Shown piece by piece: positions 16,637-26,155 of a stretch of DNA of 64,000 nt (within the stretch, counting starts at the first letter, position 1; the number at the start of each line of letters is the position of its first letter). Under the pieces are notes generated by a model. The model saw only the letters and a program-made list of their open reading frames with translations. It was not told the origin of the DNA and made no database searches. A program made the position numbers and the translations under genes. The stretch spans positions 41,086 through 105,085 of the forward strand of contig JAKSQK010000003.1 of NCBI GenBank assembly GCA_024404145.1, in the 5' to 3' direction. This DNA is from Clostridia bacterium. GTDB lineage: Bacteria > Bacillota > Clostridia > Oscillospirales > Acutalibacteraceae.

Positions 16637-17557
16637 ATGCCAATTAAAATTCCAAACGATTTACCTGCCGTTAAAACACTTGCCGAAGAAAATATTTTCG
16701 TTATGACCGAAAAACGCGCCATAACGCAGGATATCCGTCCGCTTAAAATAGTTCTTCTTAATTTGATGCCGAAAAAAATCGAAACCGAAACCCAAATTTC
16801 GAGAATTCTCGGTAATACTCCGCTTCAAATTGAACTTACGCTAATACATACAAGATCTCATCTTTCACAGAATGTTTCAAAGGAACATTTGCTTTCGTTT
16901 TATAAGACCTTCAATGATATTAAAGACGAAAAATTTGACGGTATGATTATAACGGGGGCTCCTGTTGAAAATCTCCGATTTGAAGAGGTTGATTACTGGC
17001 AAGAACTCTGCGAAATTATGGAATGGAGTAAGAAAAATGTTCATAGCACTATGCATATTTGCTGGGGTGCTCAGGCGGGACTTTACTATCATTTCGGTAT
17101 AAATAAATACGAGTTGCCCGAAAAACTTTTCGGCATTTTCGCCCACTCCTGCGATTATCCGAAATCTATGCTCCTTCGTGGATTTGACAGGGTTTTTTAT
17201 GCTCCTCATTCGAGATATACCTATGTAAAAAGAGAAGAGGTTGAAGCGGTAAAAGACCTTAAAATACTTGCTTCATCGCCCGAAGCGGGAGTTCATATTA
17301 TTGCTAAAAACGGCGGTCGGCAGTTTTTTGTTATGGGACATTCCGAATACGACCCGTTAACGCTCGACAGCGAGTATAAAAGGGATATTTCGGCAGGAAT
17401 TAAAACGGATATTCCGAAAAATTATTATTTTGATAACAACCCAAATAATGAACCGATAGTAAATTGGAGAGCGCATGGAAATCTTCTGTTTACAAATTGG
17501 CTTAATTATTTCGTTTATCAGTCAACACCGTTTGACCTTGATGCTTTGGAAGAATAA
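16637..17557 (+). CDS. metA: Homoserine O-acetyltransferase (MetA family)
   Basis: A 306-residue MetA-family enzyme. The catalytic cysteine is C142 in HICWGAQAG, and RFEEVDYW and [10 protein letters not shown] are family motifs. Residue 111 is Glu (TGAPVEN), which in characterised MetA proteins selects acetyl-CoA, while Gly selects succinyl-CoA. The product is therefore expected to be O-acetylhomoserine, the substrate of the upstream MetY. It lies 12 bp after metY in the same operon and ends at a bidirectional terminator. Confidence 0.9.
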   Translation: MPIKIPNDLPAVKTLAEENIFVMTEKRAITQDIRPLKIVLLNLMPKKIETETQISRILGNTPLQIELTLIHTRSHLSQNVSKEHLLSFYKTFNDIKDEKFDGMIITGAPVENLRFEEVDYWQELCEIMEWSKKNVHSTMHICWGAQAGLYYHFGINKYELPEKLFGIFAHSCDYPKSMLLRGFDRVFYAPHSRYTYVKREEVEAVKDLKILASSPEAGVHIIAKNGGRQFFVMGHSEYDPLTLDSEYKRDISAGIKTDIPKNYYFDNNPNNEPIVNWRAHGNLLFTNWLNYFVYQSTPFDLDALEE

Positions 17558-17561
17558 AAAA

Positions 17562-17592
17562 ACGGATGAGCAAATTTTGCTCATCCGTAAAA
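17562..17592. terminator. Bidirectional terminator between metA and acpP
   Basis: Perfect stem ACGGATGAGCAAA / TTTGCTCATCCGT flanked by A-run and T-rich sequence, serving the convergent metA and acpP genes. Confidence 0.85.
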
Positions 17593-17605
17593 TTTATTTT
17601 CGGCA

Positions 17606-17836
17606 TCAGTCGATATTATTCTGAATATAGTTTACGACATCGCCTATTGTTTTAAGATTTTCAATTTCTTCATCAGGAATTTCAATGCCGAACTCATCGT
17701 CGATAGACATAAGCATTTCGACAACATCTAAACTGTCAGCGCCTAAATCTTCGAGAATTTTTGTATCCATTGTCATATCGTCGGCATCGCAATCAAGTTG
17801 CAAGGCCAAGAGTTCTTTAATCTTATCAAATACCAT
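17606..17836 (-). CDS. acpP: Acyl carrier protein
   Basis: A 76-residue acidic four-helix carrier protein of fatty acid synthesis. The phosphopantetheine serine is in GADSLDVVEM (S35), with the usual DEFGIEIPDEE following. The start at 17836 gives the normal ACP length; the frame stays open upstream but that extension would be nonsense sequence. It is monocistronic and divergent from proS. Confidence 0.93.
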   Translation of the reverse strand: MVFDKIKELLALQLDCDADDMTMDTKILEDLGADSLDVVEMLMSIDDEFGIEIPDEEIENLKTIGDVVNYIQNNID

Positions 17837-17928
17837 ATTAAAAAATCCAACCCTTCTAGAAATTCTATAATAGATTTTATGTATTCTTTGGGTGTTTGTC
17901 AATAGTTTTTTGAAAAAAACAAAATTTC

Positions 17929-17957
17929 TTGCAAAATAATCTTTATTATTATATAAT
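17929..17957 (+). promoter_or_regulatory. Sigma-A promoter of proS
   Basis: TTGCAA at 17929-17934 and TATAAT at 17952-17957, spacer 17. No T-box lies in the short leader, unlike pheS. Confidence 0.7.
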
Positions 17958-17974
17958 ATCATAAGGTGATTATT

Positions 17975-19408
17975 ATGGATAGTGTAAAACAAGTAAAAGA
18001 AATTACTTCTATGGAAGAAGATTTCGCAAAATGGTATACAGATGTATGCATAAAAGCCGAACTTATTGATTATTCTTCGGTTAAGGGATGCATGATAATA
18101 AGGCCGTACGGTTATGCGATTTGGGAGAATATCCAAAGCATTATGGACGGTCTTTTCAAAGAAAAAGGCCATGAAAATGTATATATGCCGATGTTTATTC
18201 CCGAGAGTCTGCTTCAAAAAGAGAAAGACCATGTTGAAGGTTTTGCTCCTGAGGTTGCATGGATAACCATGGGCGGAGAGGAAAAACTCGAAGAGCGCCT
18301 TTGCGTTCGCCCGACTTCCGAAACGCTGTTTTGCGACCATTTTAAGAATGTTGTTCATTCATATAGAGATTTGCCGAAACTTTATAATCAGTGGTGCAGT
18401 GTTGTCCGCTGGGAAAAGACGACAAGACCTTTCCTTCGTTCAAGAGAATTTTTATGGCAGGAAGGCCATACTCTTCACGCAACCGTTGAAGAGGCAAAAG
18501 CGGAAACAGAGCAGATGCTTAATATTTATGCTCATTTTGCCGAAAAGTATCTTTGTATGCCCGTAATTAAGGGACAAAAGACCGAAAAAGAGCGCTTTGC
18601 AGGTGCTGAAGCTACCTATACCATCGAGGCATTGATGCATGACGGTAAGGCGCTTCAAAGCGGAACTTCGCATTATTTCGGTGATGGATTTTCGAAAGCA
18701 TTTGAGGTTACATATACTGATAAAGATAATAAGCAGGTTTTCCCGTATCAAACATCTTGGGGAACAAGCACAAGACTTATAGGTGCAATTATTATGACCC
18801 ATGGCGACGATAACGGTCTTGTTCTTCCCCCCGCCGTAGCGCCTATTCAGTCGGTTGTAATACCTATCGCTTCGCATAAGGCGGGTGTCAGCGAAAAGGC
18901 GAATGAAATTACCGAGAGATTAAAAAAGGTATGTCGGGTTAAACTTGATAATTCCGTCCAAACTCCCGGTTGGAAATTTGCCGAATATGAGATGAAGGGC
19001 GTTCCTTTGCGTCTTGAACTCGGACCGAGAGATATAGAAAATAATTGCCTTGTTGCAGTGCGCAGAGATAACGGCGAGAAAATTACCGTTTCGCTCGATG
19101 AAATCGAAACCGAAATCCCGAAACTTTTGGAAAAGGTAAGCGAGGGGCTTTATAATAAGGCACTCGACCGCCGTGAAAATATGACCTTTGATGCAAAAAC
19201 ACTTGAAGAAATGAAAAAAATCGCCGACGAAAAGCCGGGATTTATCCGTGCTATGTGGTGCGGCGATAGGGAATGCGAAGATAAACTCAAAGAAGTTGTC
19301 GGCGTTACTTCCCGCTGTATTCCTTTCGAGCAAGACCGTGTTTCCGACACCTGCGTTTGTTGCGGTAAAAAGGCAGAAAAAATGCTCTATTGGGGCAAAG
19401 CATATTGA
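17975..19408 (+). CDS. proS: Prolyl-tRNA synthetase, archaeal/eukaryal-like type
   Basis: A 477-residue class II synthetase. Motif 2 is visible at [20 protein letters not shown] and motif 3 near LELGPRDI. There is no long INS editing insertion between motifs 2 and 3, and a C-terminal zinc-type domain with paired cysteines (CGDRECE, CVCCGKK) ends in the aromatic residue typical of this ProRS type. The ATG at 17975 follows AAGGTGA. It charges tRNA-Pro in the cytoplasm. Confidence 0.92.
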   Translation: MDSVKQVKEITSMEEDFAKWYTDVCIKAELIDYSSVKGCMIIRPYGYAIWENIQSIMDGLFKEKGHENVYMPMFIPESLLQKEKDHVEGFAPEVAWITMGGEEKLEERLCVRPTSETLFCDHFKNVVHSYRDLPKLYNQWCSVVRWEKTTRPFLRSREFLWQEGHTLHATVEEAKAETEQMLNIYAHFAEKYLCMPVIKGQKTEKERFAGAEATYTIEALMHDGKALQSGTSHYFGDGFSKAFEVTYTDKDNKQVFPYQTSWGTSTRLIGAIIMTHGDDNGLVLPPAVAPIQSVVIPIASHKAGVSEKANEITERLKKVCRVKLDNSVQTPGWKFAEYEMKGVPLRLELGPRDIENNCLVAVRRDNGEKITVSLDEIETEIPKLLEKVSEGLYNKALDRRENMTFDAKTLEEMKKIADEKPGFIRAMWCGDRECEDKLKEVVGVTSRCIPFEQDRVSDTCVCCGKKAEKMLYWGKAY

Positions 19409-19417
19409 TAATGTTTT

Positions 19418-19452
19418 TCCGAAGCAAGTAATTTTTTGCTTCGGATTTTTTT
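19418..19452 (+). terminator. Terminator after proS
   Basis: Stem CCGAAGCAA / TTGCTTCGG followed by a long T-run. Confidence 0.85.
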
Positions 19453-19485
19453 GTAAACATTTTGTAACTTTTTAGTCGAAAGTAC

Positions 19486-19514
19486 TTGAAAAATGCTATG
19501 AAATTGTGTACAAT
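19486..19514 (+). promoter_or_regulatory. Sigma-A promoter of the CdaR-like/ftsEX region
   Basis: TTGAAA at 19486-19491 and TACAAT at 19509-19514, spacer 17. Confidence 0.6.
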
Positions 19515-19568
19515 ATAAATAATTATAGATATATATTATTATAGTTTATTCCAAACGAGGTGTAAAAA

Positions 19569-20645
19569 ATGTCAAATCGATTATTTCAAGGTGTTATCCA
19601 GCAGATGAAGGAGACCATTGATAAGACATTCGGAGTTCTTGATGAAACGCAGTGTGTTATCGCTTGTAGCGACCTTTCAAAAATCGGCGAACAGATGGCA
19701 ATAACTGCCCCTTCAACTCCCGAAACCTTTACTGTCGGCGGATATACATTTAAGTCTATCGATTCTTCTCAGGGCGGAGAGTATGTTGTTTTCGTTGAGG
19801 GCGATGACATAATATCTTCAAAATATGCCGGTGTTTTAGCGGTTGCTTTTTCAAATATTAAATTTTATTATGATGAAAAATATGACCGTGCAAATTTTAT
19901 CAAAAATGTTATTCTTGATAATATTTTGCCGGGCGATATAAACTTGAAGGCGAGAGAACTTTACTTTAACAGTGATGTTTCAAGAACTGTTATTTTGGTA
20001 AGAACGCTCGAACAAAACGATGTTTTGCTTTATGATATTCTTCAAAACCTTTTCCCCGATAAAACGAAGGATTTTATTATCAACATTAACGAAACCGATA
20101 TTGCCATTGTTAAGGAAACGAGAACGGGGGTTGAATCAAAGGATATTGAAAATTTGGCTTCAACCATTGCCGATACCATTTCGGGCGAACTTTTTGTCCA
20201 TATCGTTATAGGCATCGGAACTACCGTTGATAATATTAAGGACCTTGCCCGTTCCTTTAAGGATGCGCAGGTTGCTCTTGAAGTCGGAAAGGTTTTTGAT
20301 ACCGAGAAGACCATAATTTCTTATGATAACCTCGGTATCGCAAGACTTATCTATCAGCTTCCGACAACCCTTTGCGAAACCTTTCTTAAAGAGGTTTTCA
20401 AAAGAGGTTCCATTGATAGTCTTGACCATGAAACTTTATTTACAATTCAGCGTTTCTTCGAAAACAACCTCAATGTTTCCGAAACATCGAGAAAACTCTT
20501 TGTTCATAGAAATACCCTTGTTTACCGACTTGAAAAAATCAAGAAAATAACCGGTCTTGACCTTAGAGAATTCGACCATGCGATAGTTTTTAAGATAGCA
20601 CTCATGGTAAATAAATATCTTAAAAGCAATCCGGTTAAATACTAA
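19569..20645 (+). CDS. PucR/CdaR-family transcriptional regulator
   Basis: A 358-residue protein whose C-terminal 60 residues match the PucR/CdaR helix-turn-helix: FFENNLNVSETSRKLFVHRNT followed by LVYRLEKIKKITGLDLR. The central part (about 150-260) resembles the GGDEF-like domain of CdaR regulators and the N-terminal 130 residues a variable sensor region. No membrane segment is seen. It lies 18 bp upstream of ftsE, so it may be cotranscribed with the division genes. The ligand is unknown. Confidence 0.75.
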   Translation: MSNRLFQGVIQQMKETIDKTFGVLDETQCVIACSDLSKIGEQMAITAPSTPETFTVGGYTFKSIDSSQGGEYVVFVEGDDIISSKYAGVLAVAFSNIKFYYDEKYDRANFIKNVILDNILPGDINLKARELYFNSDVSRTVILVRTLEQNDVLLYDILQNLFPDKTKDFIININETDIAIVKETRTGVESKDIENLASTIADTISGELFVHIVIGIGTTVDNIKDLARSFKDAQVALEVGKVFDTEKTIISYDNLGIARLIYQLPTTLCETFLKEVFKRGSIDSLDHETLFTIQRFFENNLNVSETSRKLFVHRNTLVYRLEKIKKITGLDLREFDHAIVFKIALMVNKYLKSNPVKY

Positions 20646-20663
20646 TTGAAAGAGAGAAATTAA

Positions 20664-21392
20664 ATGTCTGGACAGTCAGTCGATATAACTTCGCCCGAAG
20701 CAAACGGCAAACCCGTTATTGAGTTCAAGGGCGTTTCGAAGACCTATCAAAACGGTACTCATGCGTTAAACGATATCAATATAACGATAAATCAAGGCGA
20801 GTTTGTTTTCGTTGTCGGTTCTTCCGGTGCCGGAAAAAGTACCTTTATGAAACTCATTATGAGAGAAGAAAAGGCAAATACGGGTACGATAACGGTTAAC
20901 GGCTTCAAACTAAACAAACTCAAAAGAAAGAATGTTCCGCTTCTCAGAAGAACGATGGGCATTGTTTTTCAGGACTTCCGTTTAATCCCGAAAATGAATG
21001 TTTTTGATAATGTTGCGTTTGCAATGCATGTTGTCGGCGCTTCGGGCAGAGAAATAAGAAGGGAAGTTTCCAAGGCGCTTAGCGCTGTCGGTCTCGGAGA
21101 TAAGGCGAGGTCAATGCCTAACGAACTTTCGGGCGGTGAGCAACAGAGGGTAGGACTTGCCCGAGCTCTTGTTAATCACCCTGATTTAATCATTGCCGAT
21201 GAGCCGACGGGAAATGTTGACCCGAATATGTCTTATGAAATAGTATCAATGCTTACCGCAATAAATAAGCAGGGCACAACAGTTCTCATGGTAACTCACG
21301 ACCATAGTTTAGTCCGTGATTTTAAGCATCGTGTAATTATGCTTGATGGCGGAAGAATCGTTGCCGATAATGCAGCAGGAGGGGACGACTGA
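20664..21392 (+). CDS. ftsE: Cell division ATP-binding protein FtsE
   Basis: A 242-residue ABC ATPase. Walker A is GSSGAGKST, the signature is LSGGEQQR, and Walker B LIIADEPTGNVDP is followed by the switch histidine in VTHD. FtsE dimers on the inner membrane drive conformational changes in FtsX that activate a periseptal peptidoglycan hydrolase. Its stop overlaps the ftsX start (TGATG) and the expected hydrolase partner follows ftsX. Confidence 0.92.
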   Translation: MSGQSVDITSPEANGKPVIEFKGVSKTYQNGTHALNDINITINQGEFVFVVGSSGAGKSTFMKLIMREEKANTGTITVNGFKLNKLKRKNVPLLRRTMGIVFQDFRLIPKMNVFDNVAFAMHVVGASGREIRREVSKALSAVGLGDKARSMPNELSGGEQQRVGLARALVNHPDLIIADEPTGNVDPNMSYEIVSMLTAINKQGTTVLMVTHDHSLVRDFKHRVIMLDGGRIVADNAAGGDD

Positions 21393-22417
21393 TGAAACTG
21401 TCAAGTGTAAAATATCTAACAAAAGAAGGTTTCAGAAACACTTGGGCAAACCGTCTTATGTCGGTTGCGTCGGTAGGTGTTTTAGTTGCCTGTATGGTTG
21501 CAATTGGTCTTGCAATTTTAATTTCCGAAAATGCAAAACTTGCTCTCGGAAATCTCGAAAAACAAAATGTTGTTATGGCATATATGAAAGATTATACTTG
21601 GGCGTTTTACAGCGATAATGCCAAAGATGCCAAACCTGCCGATTCCTCTTCAAAAGAAAAGGCAGATAAAAACGGTATAAAAAGCAGCGATTATGTTATA
21701 CATACAAAAGAAGAAGCCGAACTTCTCTGTTCTGAAATCGAACAGCTCGATAATGTTGAATCGGTTGAGTATATTTCGGGCGAAGAAGGCCTTAAAAGTA
21801 TGAAAGAGGGAGTACTTAAAGACCAAGAACAGTATTTCTCTTTCCTTGACGAAAAATACGGTAATCCGCTTTCGGGCGCCGCAAAAATTACCATGAAGAA
21901 TATGGAATATTTTGATGCAACCCTCGAAAAAATCGAGAATATGGAAGGCATTGATGTTGTTCAGTCGCATGGCGATTTGGCGGAAAAGATATCGGCTATT
22001 AAAAATGGTCTTGCCATCGCAGGTTTTTGGATAATTTCTATTCTTATGATAATTTCGCTTGTTATCGTTTCAAACACCATAAGAATTACGATGTATAGCC
22101 GAAAACTTGAAATAAGCATTATGAAAGCCGTAGGCGCTACAAACTCTTTTGTAAGAATACCGTTTATAGTTGAAGGTGTTTTATTAGGCGTTATTTCGGC
22201 TGTTCTTTCGGAAGGAATTTTGTATTTCTGTTATAGAGTTGCAACCGAAGCAATAACAAAAACGCTCGGTACAACCGATATTATAATGTATTCCGAATTA
22301 GCCCCCGTTTTATTTATGATTTTTGTAGGAATAGGCATTGTTGCAGGTGTTGTAGGCAGTGCGATTATGATAAGCAAATATTTGCATAAAGAGGGCAGCG
22401 AGTTTGCCGCAATCTAA
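21392..22417 (+). CDS. ftsX: Cell division membrane protein FtsX
   Basis: A 341-residue permease-like protein with four membrane helices: one near residue 25-45, then three in the C-terminal half (about 205-230, 255-280 and 305-330). The large extracellular loop between helices 1 and 2 contains IHTKEEAELLCSEIEQ and is the part that contacts the hydrolase. The motif SRKLEISIMKAVGATN matches the FtsX/MacB family. AGGAGGGG precedes the start. Confidence 0.9.
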   Translation: MKLSSVKYLTKEGFRNTWANRLMSVASVGVLVACMVAIGLAILISENAKLALGNLEKQNVVMAYMKDYTWAFYSDNAKDAKPADSSSKEKADKNGIKSSDYVIHTKEEAELLCSEIEQLDNVESVEYISGEEGLKSMKEGVLKDQEQYFSFLDEKYGNPLSGAAKITMKNMEYFDATLEKIENMEGIDVVQSHGDLAEKISAIKNGLAIAGFWIISILMIISLVIVSNTIRITMYSRKLEISIMKAVGATNSFVRIPFIVEGVLLGVISAVLSEGILYFCYRVATEAITKTLGTTDIIMYSELAPVLFMIFVGIGIVAGVVGSAIMISKYLHKEGSEFAAI

Positions 22418-22430
22418 GGAGATAAACTTT

Positions 22431-23636
22431 ATGAAAAATGGTTTGAAAAAAGCAGTTGCCGTAATTCTTGCTTTCAGTTTTGTGTTTATAACCTCTTTTT
22501 CCACTTTGTCGCTGACTTCGAGCGAAAGAAGTAAACTCAACAGCGATATCGCAAAACTTCAAAAGGAGTCAAAAGCCATACAGAGCGAAATTAACTCCCT
22601 TAAAGCAAAGAAAAACAATCAATCTGCTGTTTTGGCGGCAGTAAGAAGGAAGATTGCCAATACTCAGGCGCAGATAAACCGTTGTAATCAGGAAATTTCG
22701 GGTATCAATGCCAAAATTTCCGCAAATAAGGCAAAAATCAACGAAAAGAATAAGAGTATCGAATCAACAAAATTGCAGTTCAAAAAGCGCCTAAGGGCGA
22801 TATATATGTCCGAAAGCGACAGTAATCTTAAATTGTTGCTCGGCGCTGAAAACTTTTCCGATTTTCTTCAACTTTCTCAGCTGACTTCAAGCGTTTCATC
22901 AAGAGATAAAGCGATGATGGACGAGTTGGTAGCGGCGATTAAAGAACTCAATAAGAAAAATGAGGAAAATCAGAAATTATTAGATTCTCAGGTTGCAATA
23001 AGGGAAACTATCGCCGCAAAACAGGCAGAACTTCAAGCCGATGAAAATGAAGCCGAGTCTATTTATAACGGCATTGATTCAAAGGAAAACTCCAACAAGA
23101 AGGAAAAAGCCGCTATTGACAGCAAGATAAGAGCAATGCAGAAAAAATTAGAGGACGATATCAGAGCCAGAGATTATGTCAGCTTTATAAACCCTGCCAA
23201 CAACCTTATGTGGCCGGTAAGCGGATTTAGAAGTATTTCGGCAGGATTCCAGAGCAACGATTCCGTTCACAGAGGCCATCATAACGGTATTGATATCGCC
23301 GGTGGCGGTATTGCCGGTCAGCCGATAAGGGCAATTTCCGACGGTTATGTTACCCTCGTTCATAACGGTTGCAGACATAACTATAAGAAATACGGAAACT
23401 GTTGCGGAAACGGTTACGGTAACTATTGTGTTGTAAACCATGGTAAAATCAGCGGTTCCAACTATGTTGCATATTATGCTCATGCCTCATCAATTATCGT
23501 TTCAAACGGCGCTCATGTTAAACAGGGTCAGGTTTTGGGATATGTCGGAACAACAGGTTGGTCAACGGGATATCATCTCCATTTGGGTATTATGCGCAAC
23601 GGTTCTTGGGTAAACCCGTATCCGTTGTTCTTCTAA
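22431..23636 (+). CDS. Secreted M23 peptidoglycan hydrolase with coiled coil (PcsB/EnvC-like)
   Basis: A 401-residue exported protein: signal peptide (about 1-28), long coiled coil (about 30-250), and a C-terminal LytM/M23 zinc peptidase domain with HNGIDIAGG and YHLHLG holding the metal and catalytic histidines. This architecture, directly downstream of FtsEX, matches hydrolases activated by the FtsEX complex at the septum. An unusual cysteine-rich insertion (CRHNYKKYGNCCGN, then GNYC) sits inside the peptidase domain and could form disulfides or bind metal. The ATG at 22431 follows AAGGAG. Confidence 0.87.
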   Translation: MKNGLKKAVAVILAFSFVFITSFSTLSLTSSERSKLNSDIAKLQKESKAIQSEINSLKAKKNNQSAVLAAVRRKIANTQAQINRCNQEISGINAKISANKAKINEKNKSIESTKLQFKKRLRAIYMSESDSNLKLLLGAENFSDFLQLSQLTSSVSSRDKAMMDELVAAIKELNKKNEENQKLLDSQVAIRETIAAKQAELQADENEAESIYNGIDSKENSNKKEKAAIDSKIRAMQKKLEDDIRARDYVSFINPANNLMWPVSGFRSISAGFQSNDSVHRGHHNGIDIAGGGIAGQPIRAISDGYVTLVHNGCRHNYKKYGNCCGNGYGNYCVVNHGKISGSNYVAYYAHASSIIVSNGAHVKQGQVLGYVGTTGWSTGYHLHLGIMRNGSWVNPYPLFF

Positions 23637-23643
23637 ATAAATT

Positions 23644-24132
23644 ATGAAAACTGTTATTTTCAGAATTATATCGGCAATACTACTTATTGCCACTATGATT
23701 TTCGTTTTTAACCTTTCGGGTCAAGATGCGCAGGAATCCGCAGAATTAAGCGGCGGTGTTACATTTGCGTTGTTTTCGCTTTTTTATAAAGGATTTGCCG
23801 AGGCAACAAAGTCGCAGCAACTTGCAATTATTTTGGAGTATTCTTTTATTATCCGAAAAACTGCGCATTTTTTGATATATTTCGGTATGGGCGTATTTTC
23901 CTATTTGACATTTGTGTCCTATACCAAACTGAAATTTTATTTAAGGCAGATTATTGCCTTTGCCGTTTGTTTTTTATTTGCCGTAAGCGATGAAATTCAC
24001 CAAAGTTTTATAGGCGGAAGAAGTTGCGAGGCGAGAGATGTTTTGATAGACGGTTTGGGTGCTGCCGTTTCAATTCTCATTTTATCCGCATTTTGTCTTT
24101 GTATTAAAAAAATAAGAAAAAAACTAATTTAA
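23644..24132 (+). CDS. VanZ-like membrane protein
   Basis: A 162-residue protein with about four membrane helices. RKTAHFLIYFGMG and SDEIHQSFIGGRSCEARDVLIDGLG are diagnostic of the VanZ family. VanZ-type proteins are linked to low-level glycopeptide tolerance in some species, but this one lies in a division-gene cluster, 8 bp after the hydrolase gene, with no van genes nearby. The ribosome site is weak, which suggests translational coupling. Confidence 0.8.
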   Translation: MKTVIFRIISAILLIATMIFVFNLSGQDAQESAELSGGVTFALFSLFYKGFAEATKSQQLAIILEYSFIIRKTAHFLIYFGMGVFSYLTFVSYTKLKFYLRQIIAFAVCFLFAVSDEIHQSFIGGRSCEARDVLIDGLGAAVSILILSAFCLCIKKIRKKLI

Positions 24133-24145
24133 GAGGTGAGCAGTT

Positions 24146-25378
24146 TTGGGTATAAATAAAGAAACAAAATCCTTTTGGCAAAAGGGAATAGTAGCATTTC
24201 TTGTTATTGCCGCTTCCATTTTGTTTTTTATCTTTGTTTATAAGTTCGGCACAATTTTGCGCGCTTTACAAAAGGTAATCTCTGTTTTAGAACCGATTAT
24301 TTTCGGGCTTGTTATATCCTATCTGCTTAATCCTTTGGTAGATTTTTTCAACAAACGGGTTTTCCCTAAACTATGCCGCAAAAAGAACAAAGAGTTTAAG
24401 TTAACTCCGGCGCTTAATATGCTTTCGGTTTGTCTTTCTCTTTTGTTTTTTATTATTATTATCGCAGGAATAATCGTTCTTATTATTCCGCAGTTTATTG
24501 AAAGTTTTTCAAATGTAGTTGAAACATTGCCCGACCAAATTGATAGTCTTATCGGCTGGGGAGAAAAGGTGTTAAAGGAAAACAATTCCCTCGAATCTGC
24601 GTTTGAAACAGTTTTGAACTACGAGAAAAAATGGCTTAAAGACGATGTTTCAACCTATATAAACGCTGCTGCCGAGTATTTTGCTTCGGGAGTTATGGGT
24701 GTTCTCACTTTCCTTAAAAACTTTGCAATAGGGTTTATCGTTGCGATTTATCTTCTTTATAACAAAACCCGTTTCGGCAATAAAACAAGAAAACTTATGT
24801 TTGCAACCTTCAAAGAGCAAACCGTTAAAAGTATTCTTTCGGGACTTCATAAGAGTAATCAGGTTTTCAGCGGTTTTATATATGCGAAACTTCTTGATTC
24901 GCTTATAATCGGTGTTTTATGCTTTATCGGAATTTCGATTATGCGTATACCCTATACGATGCTCGTTGCCGTAATAATAGCTGTTACTAATGTAATCCCC
25001 GTTTTCGGACCGTATATCGGCGCCATTCCGTGTGCGGCGCTAATTCTTATGACAAATCCGTTAAAGGGACTTTACTTTATAATTTTCATTATTCTTTTGC
25101 AAACATTCGACGGAAATCTTTTAGGTCCTAAAATCCTCGGCGACAAAACGGGCCTTGAAACCTTCTGGGTTATTTTCGCCATTGTTGTCGGAGGCGGTTT
25201 GTTCGGTGTTTTGGGACTTGTTATCGGTGTTCCGTTGTTTGCCGTTGTTTATTACTTTGTTTCGCTTACCATAAACAACCGTCTTAAAAAGAAAAATCTT
25301 TCAACCGATAGCGCAGATTATTCAGCAGAAAAACTTGTCCATTTGATTAAAGAGGAGAGTAAAAGCGAAGATGCGTAA
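24146..25378 (+). CDS. AI-2E family (PerM-like) membrane transporter
   Basis: A 410-residue polytopic protein with paired N-terminal helices, a hydrophilic middle and five or more C-terminal helices. The motifs FGLVISYLLNPLVDFF, PVFGPYIGAIP and GNLLGPKILG are typical of the family. Substrates are mostly unknown; some members move AI-2 or act as sodium/proton antiporters. The TTG at 24146 is chosen for the AGAGGTGAG site 6-14 nt upstream. The C-terminal end overlaps the next gene by 8 bp. Confidence 0.82.
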   Translation: MGINKETKSFWQKGIVAFLVIAASILFFIFVYKFGTILRALQKVISVLEPIIFGLVISYLLNPLVDFFNKRVFPKLCRKKNKEFKLTPALNMLSVCLSLLFFIIIIAGIIVLIIPQFIESFSNVVETLPDQIDSLIGWGEKVLKENNSLESAFETVLNYEKKWLKDDVSTYINAAAEYFASGVMGVLTFLKNFAIGFIVAIYLLYNKTRFGNKTRKLMFATFKEQTVKSILSGLHKSNQVFSGFIYAKLLDSLIIGVLCFIGISIMRIPYTMLVAVIIAVTNVIPVFGPYIGAIPCAALILMTNPLKGLYFIIFIILLQTFDGNLLGPKILGDKTGLETFWVIFAIVVGGGLFGVLGLVIGVPLFAVVYYFVSLTINNRLKKKNLSTDSADYSAEKLVHLIKEESKSEDA

Positions 25379-25841
25379 GAAAGAAATAGTAGAGCAAAAT
25401 TCAATTCTTTTCAAAAAACTCGGTGAAGCCAAGTCGGAAATAGATGAGTTAAAGGCAGAACTTCAAAAAAATAACGAGGAGTTAAATGCATTAAAAACTC
25501 AAATTGCAGAAAAGGAAAAACCCGTTTCCGAGCCCCTTAAAATGCTCGAAAAAAAGGTTCAAAGAATAATCCCCAACCTTACTGAGGATTTGCAGTTTGC
25601 TTCTGAAAAGATAGGAAAAATCGTTTTAGAGTCGGCAAGATACAGCAATATGCTTACCGCTGACGGCGAGGTTAAATACCGAGAGCTGGTAAATCTTATT
25701 TTAGGCAAGTCAGAAGTTGCCAAAGCGGAGATTTTAGCTGTTACTAAGGAAAAGATAGATATAGAAGAAAAAAAGGCGCGAATAACTAAAATTAAAGACG
25801 ATACGATAGAATACTTTGATTTGGTTATGGCGCAAAGATAA
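25371..25841 (+). CDS. Coiled-coil protein of unknown function
   Basis: A 156-residue, highly charged soluble protein. Residues about 5-50 form a heptad-rich coiled coil, followed by a proline-containing linker (PVSEPLKM) and a mostly helical C-terminal part. No signal peptide, membrane segment or recognised domain is seen. It overlaps the AI-2E gene and ends before a strong terminator, so it closes the ftsEX-vanZ-AI-2E gene string. A role linked to division or envelope scaffolding is only a guess from position. Confidence 0.7.
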   Translation: MRKKEIVEQNSILFKKLGEAKSEIDELKAELQKNNEELNALKTQIAEKEKPVSEPLKMLEKKVQRIIPNLTEDLQFASEKIGKIVLESARYSNMLTADGEVKYRELVNLILGKSEVAKAEILAVTKEKIDIEEKKARITKIKDDTIEYFDLVMAQR

Positions 25842-25856
25842 TATTTAAGATTTATT

Positions 25857-25888
25857 TACCCGCATGATTTATTCATGCGGGTTTTTTA
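25857..25888 (+). terminator. Terminator after the coiled-coil gene
   Basis: Stem ACCCGCATGA / TCATGCGGGT followed by TTTTTT. Confidence 0.9.
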
Positions 25889-25892
25889 ATCG

Positions 25893-25984
25893 AAAACCGT
25901 CCTGTTCGAATCTTGCGCGCAGATAAAAAAAGAGAGCAGTATCTTACGATACCACTCTCTTTTTGGCGCGCCGGAGAAGATTCG
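25893..25984. repeat. 92-bp direct repeat, copy 1 (truncated tRNA-Arg 3' end plus terminator)
   Basis: Identical to 26064-26155 over 92 bp, offset 171. It carries the tRNA-Arg terminator hairpin, the CCA end and the last part of the T-arm (to TTCG), then diverges into GC-rich sequence unlike the rest of the tRNA. The intervening 79 bases hold no gene, only two small inverted repeats. Confidence 0.95.
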
Positions 25985-26063
25985 CCCACCCGCCTGCCGG
26001 CGTTGGCACGCACGCGGACTTTTCGACCGTTCACCGAAAGGTCGAAATTTTCCCTTTAAAGGA

Positions 26064-26155
26064 AAAACCGTCCTGTTCGAATCTTGCGCGCAGATAAAAA
26101 AAGAGAGCAGTATCTTACGATACCACTCTCTTTTTGGCGCGCCGGAGAAGATTCG
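26064..26155. repeat. 92-bp direct repeat, copy 2 (part of the intact tRNA-Arg)
   Basis: Same 92 bp as 25893-25984; here it continues into the complete tRNA-Arg gene. Confidence 0.95.
26098..26135 (-). terminator. Terminator of tRNA-Arg
   Basis: Long hairpin with arms AAAAAGAGAG / CTCTCTTTTT and an inner GTATC / GATAC stem, directly after the encoded CCA. A second copy lies in the upstream repeat. Confidence 0.85.

Noticed and set aside
17606..18358. A 250-residue reading frame ending in acyl carrier protein
   Set aside because: Only the last 76 residues are ACP-like. The upstream part is antisense to proS, and the ATG at 17836 gives the normal ACP length.
23644..24132. Vancomycin-resistance gene
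   Set aside because: The protein is VanZ-like, but there is no vanHAX or regulator, so resistance is not supported.
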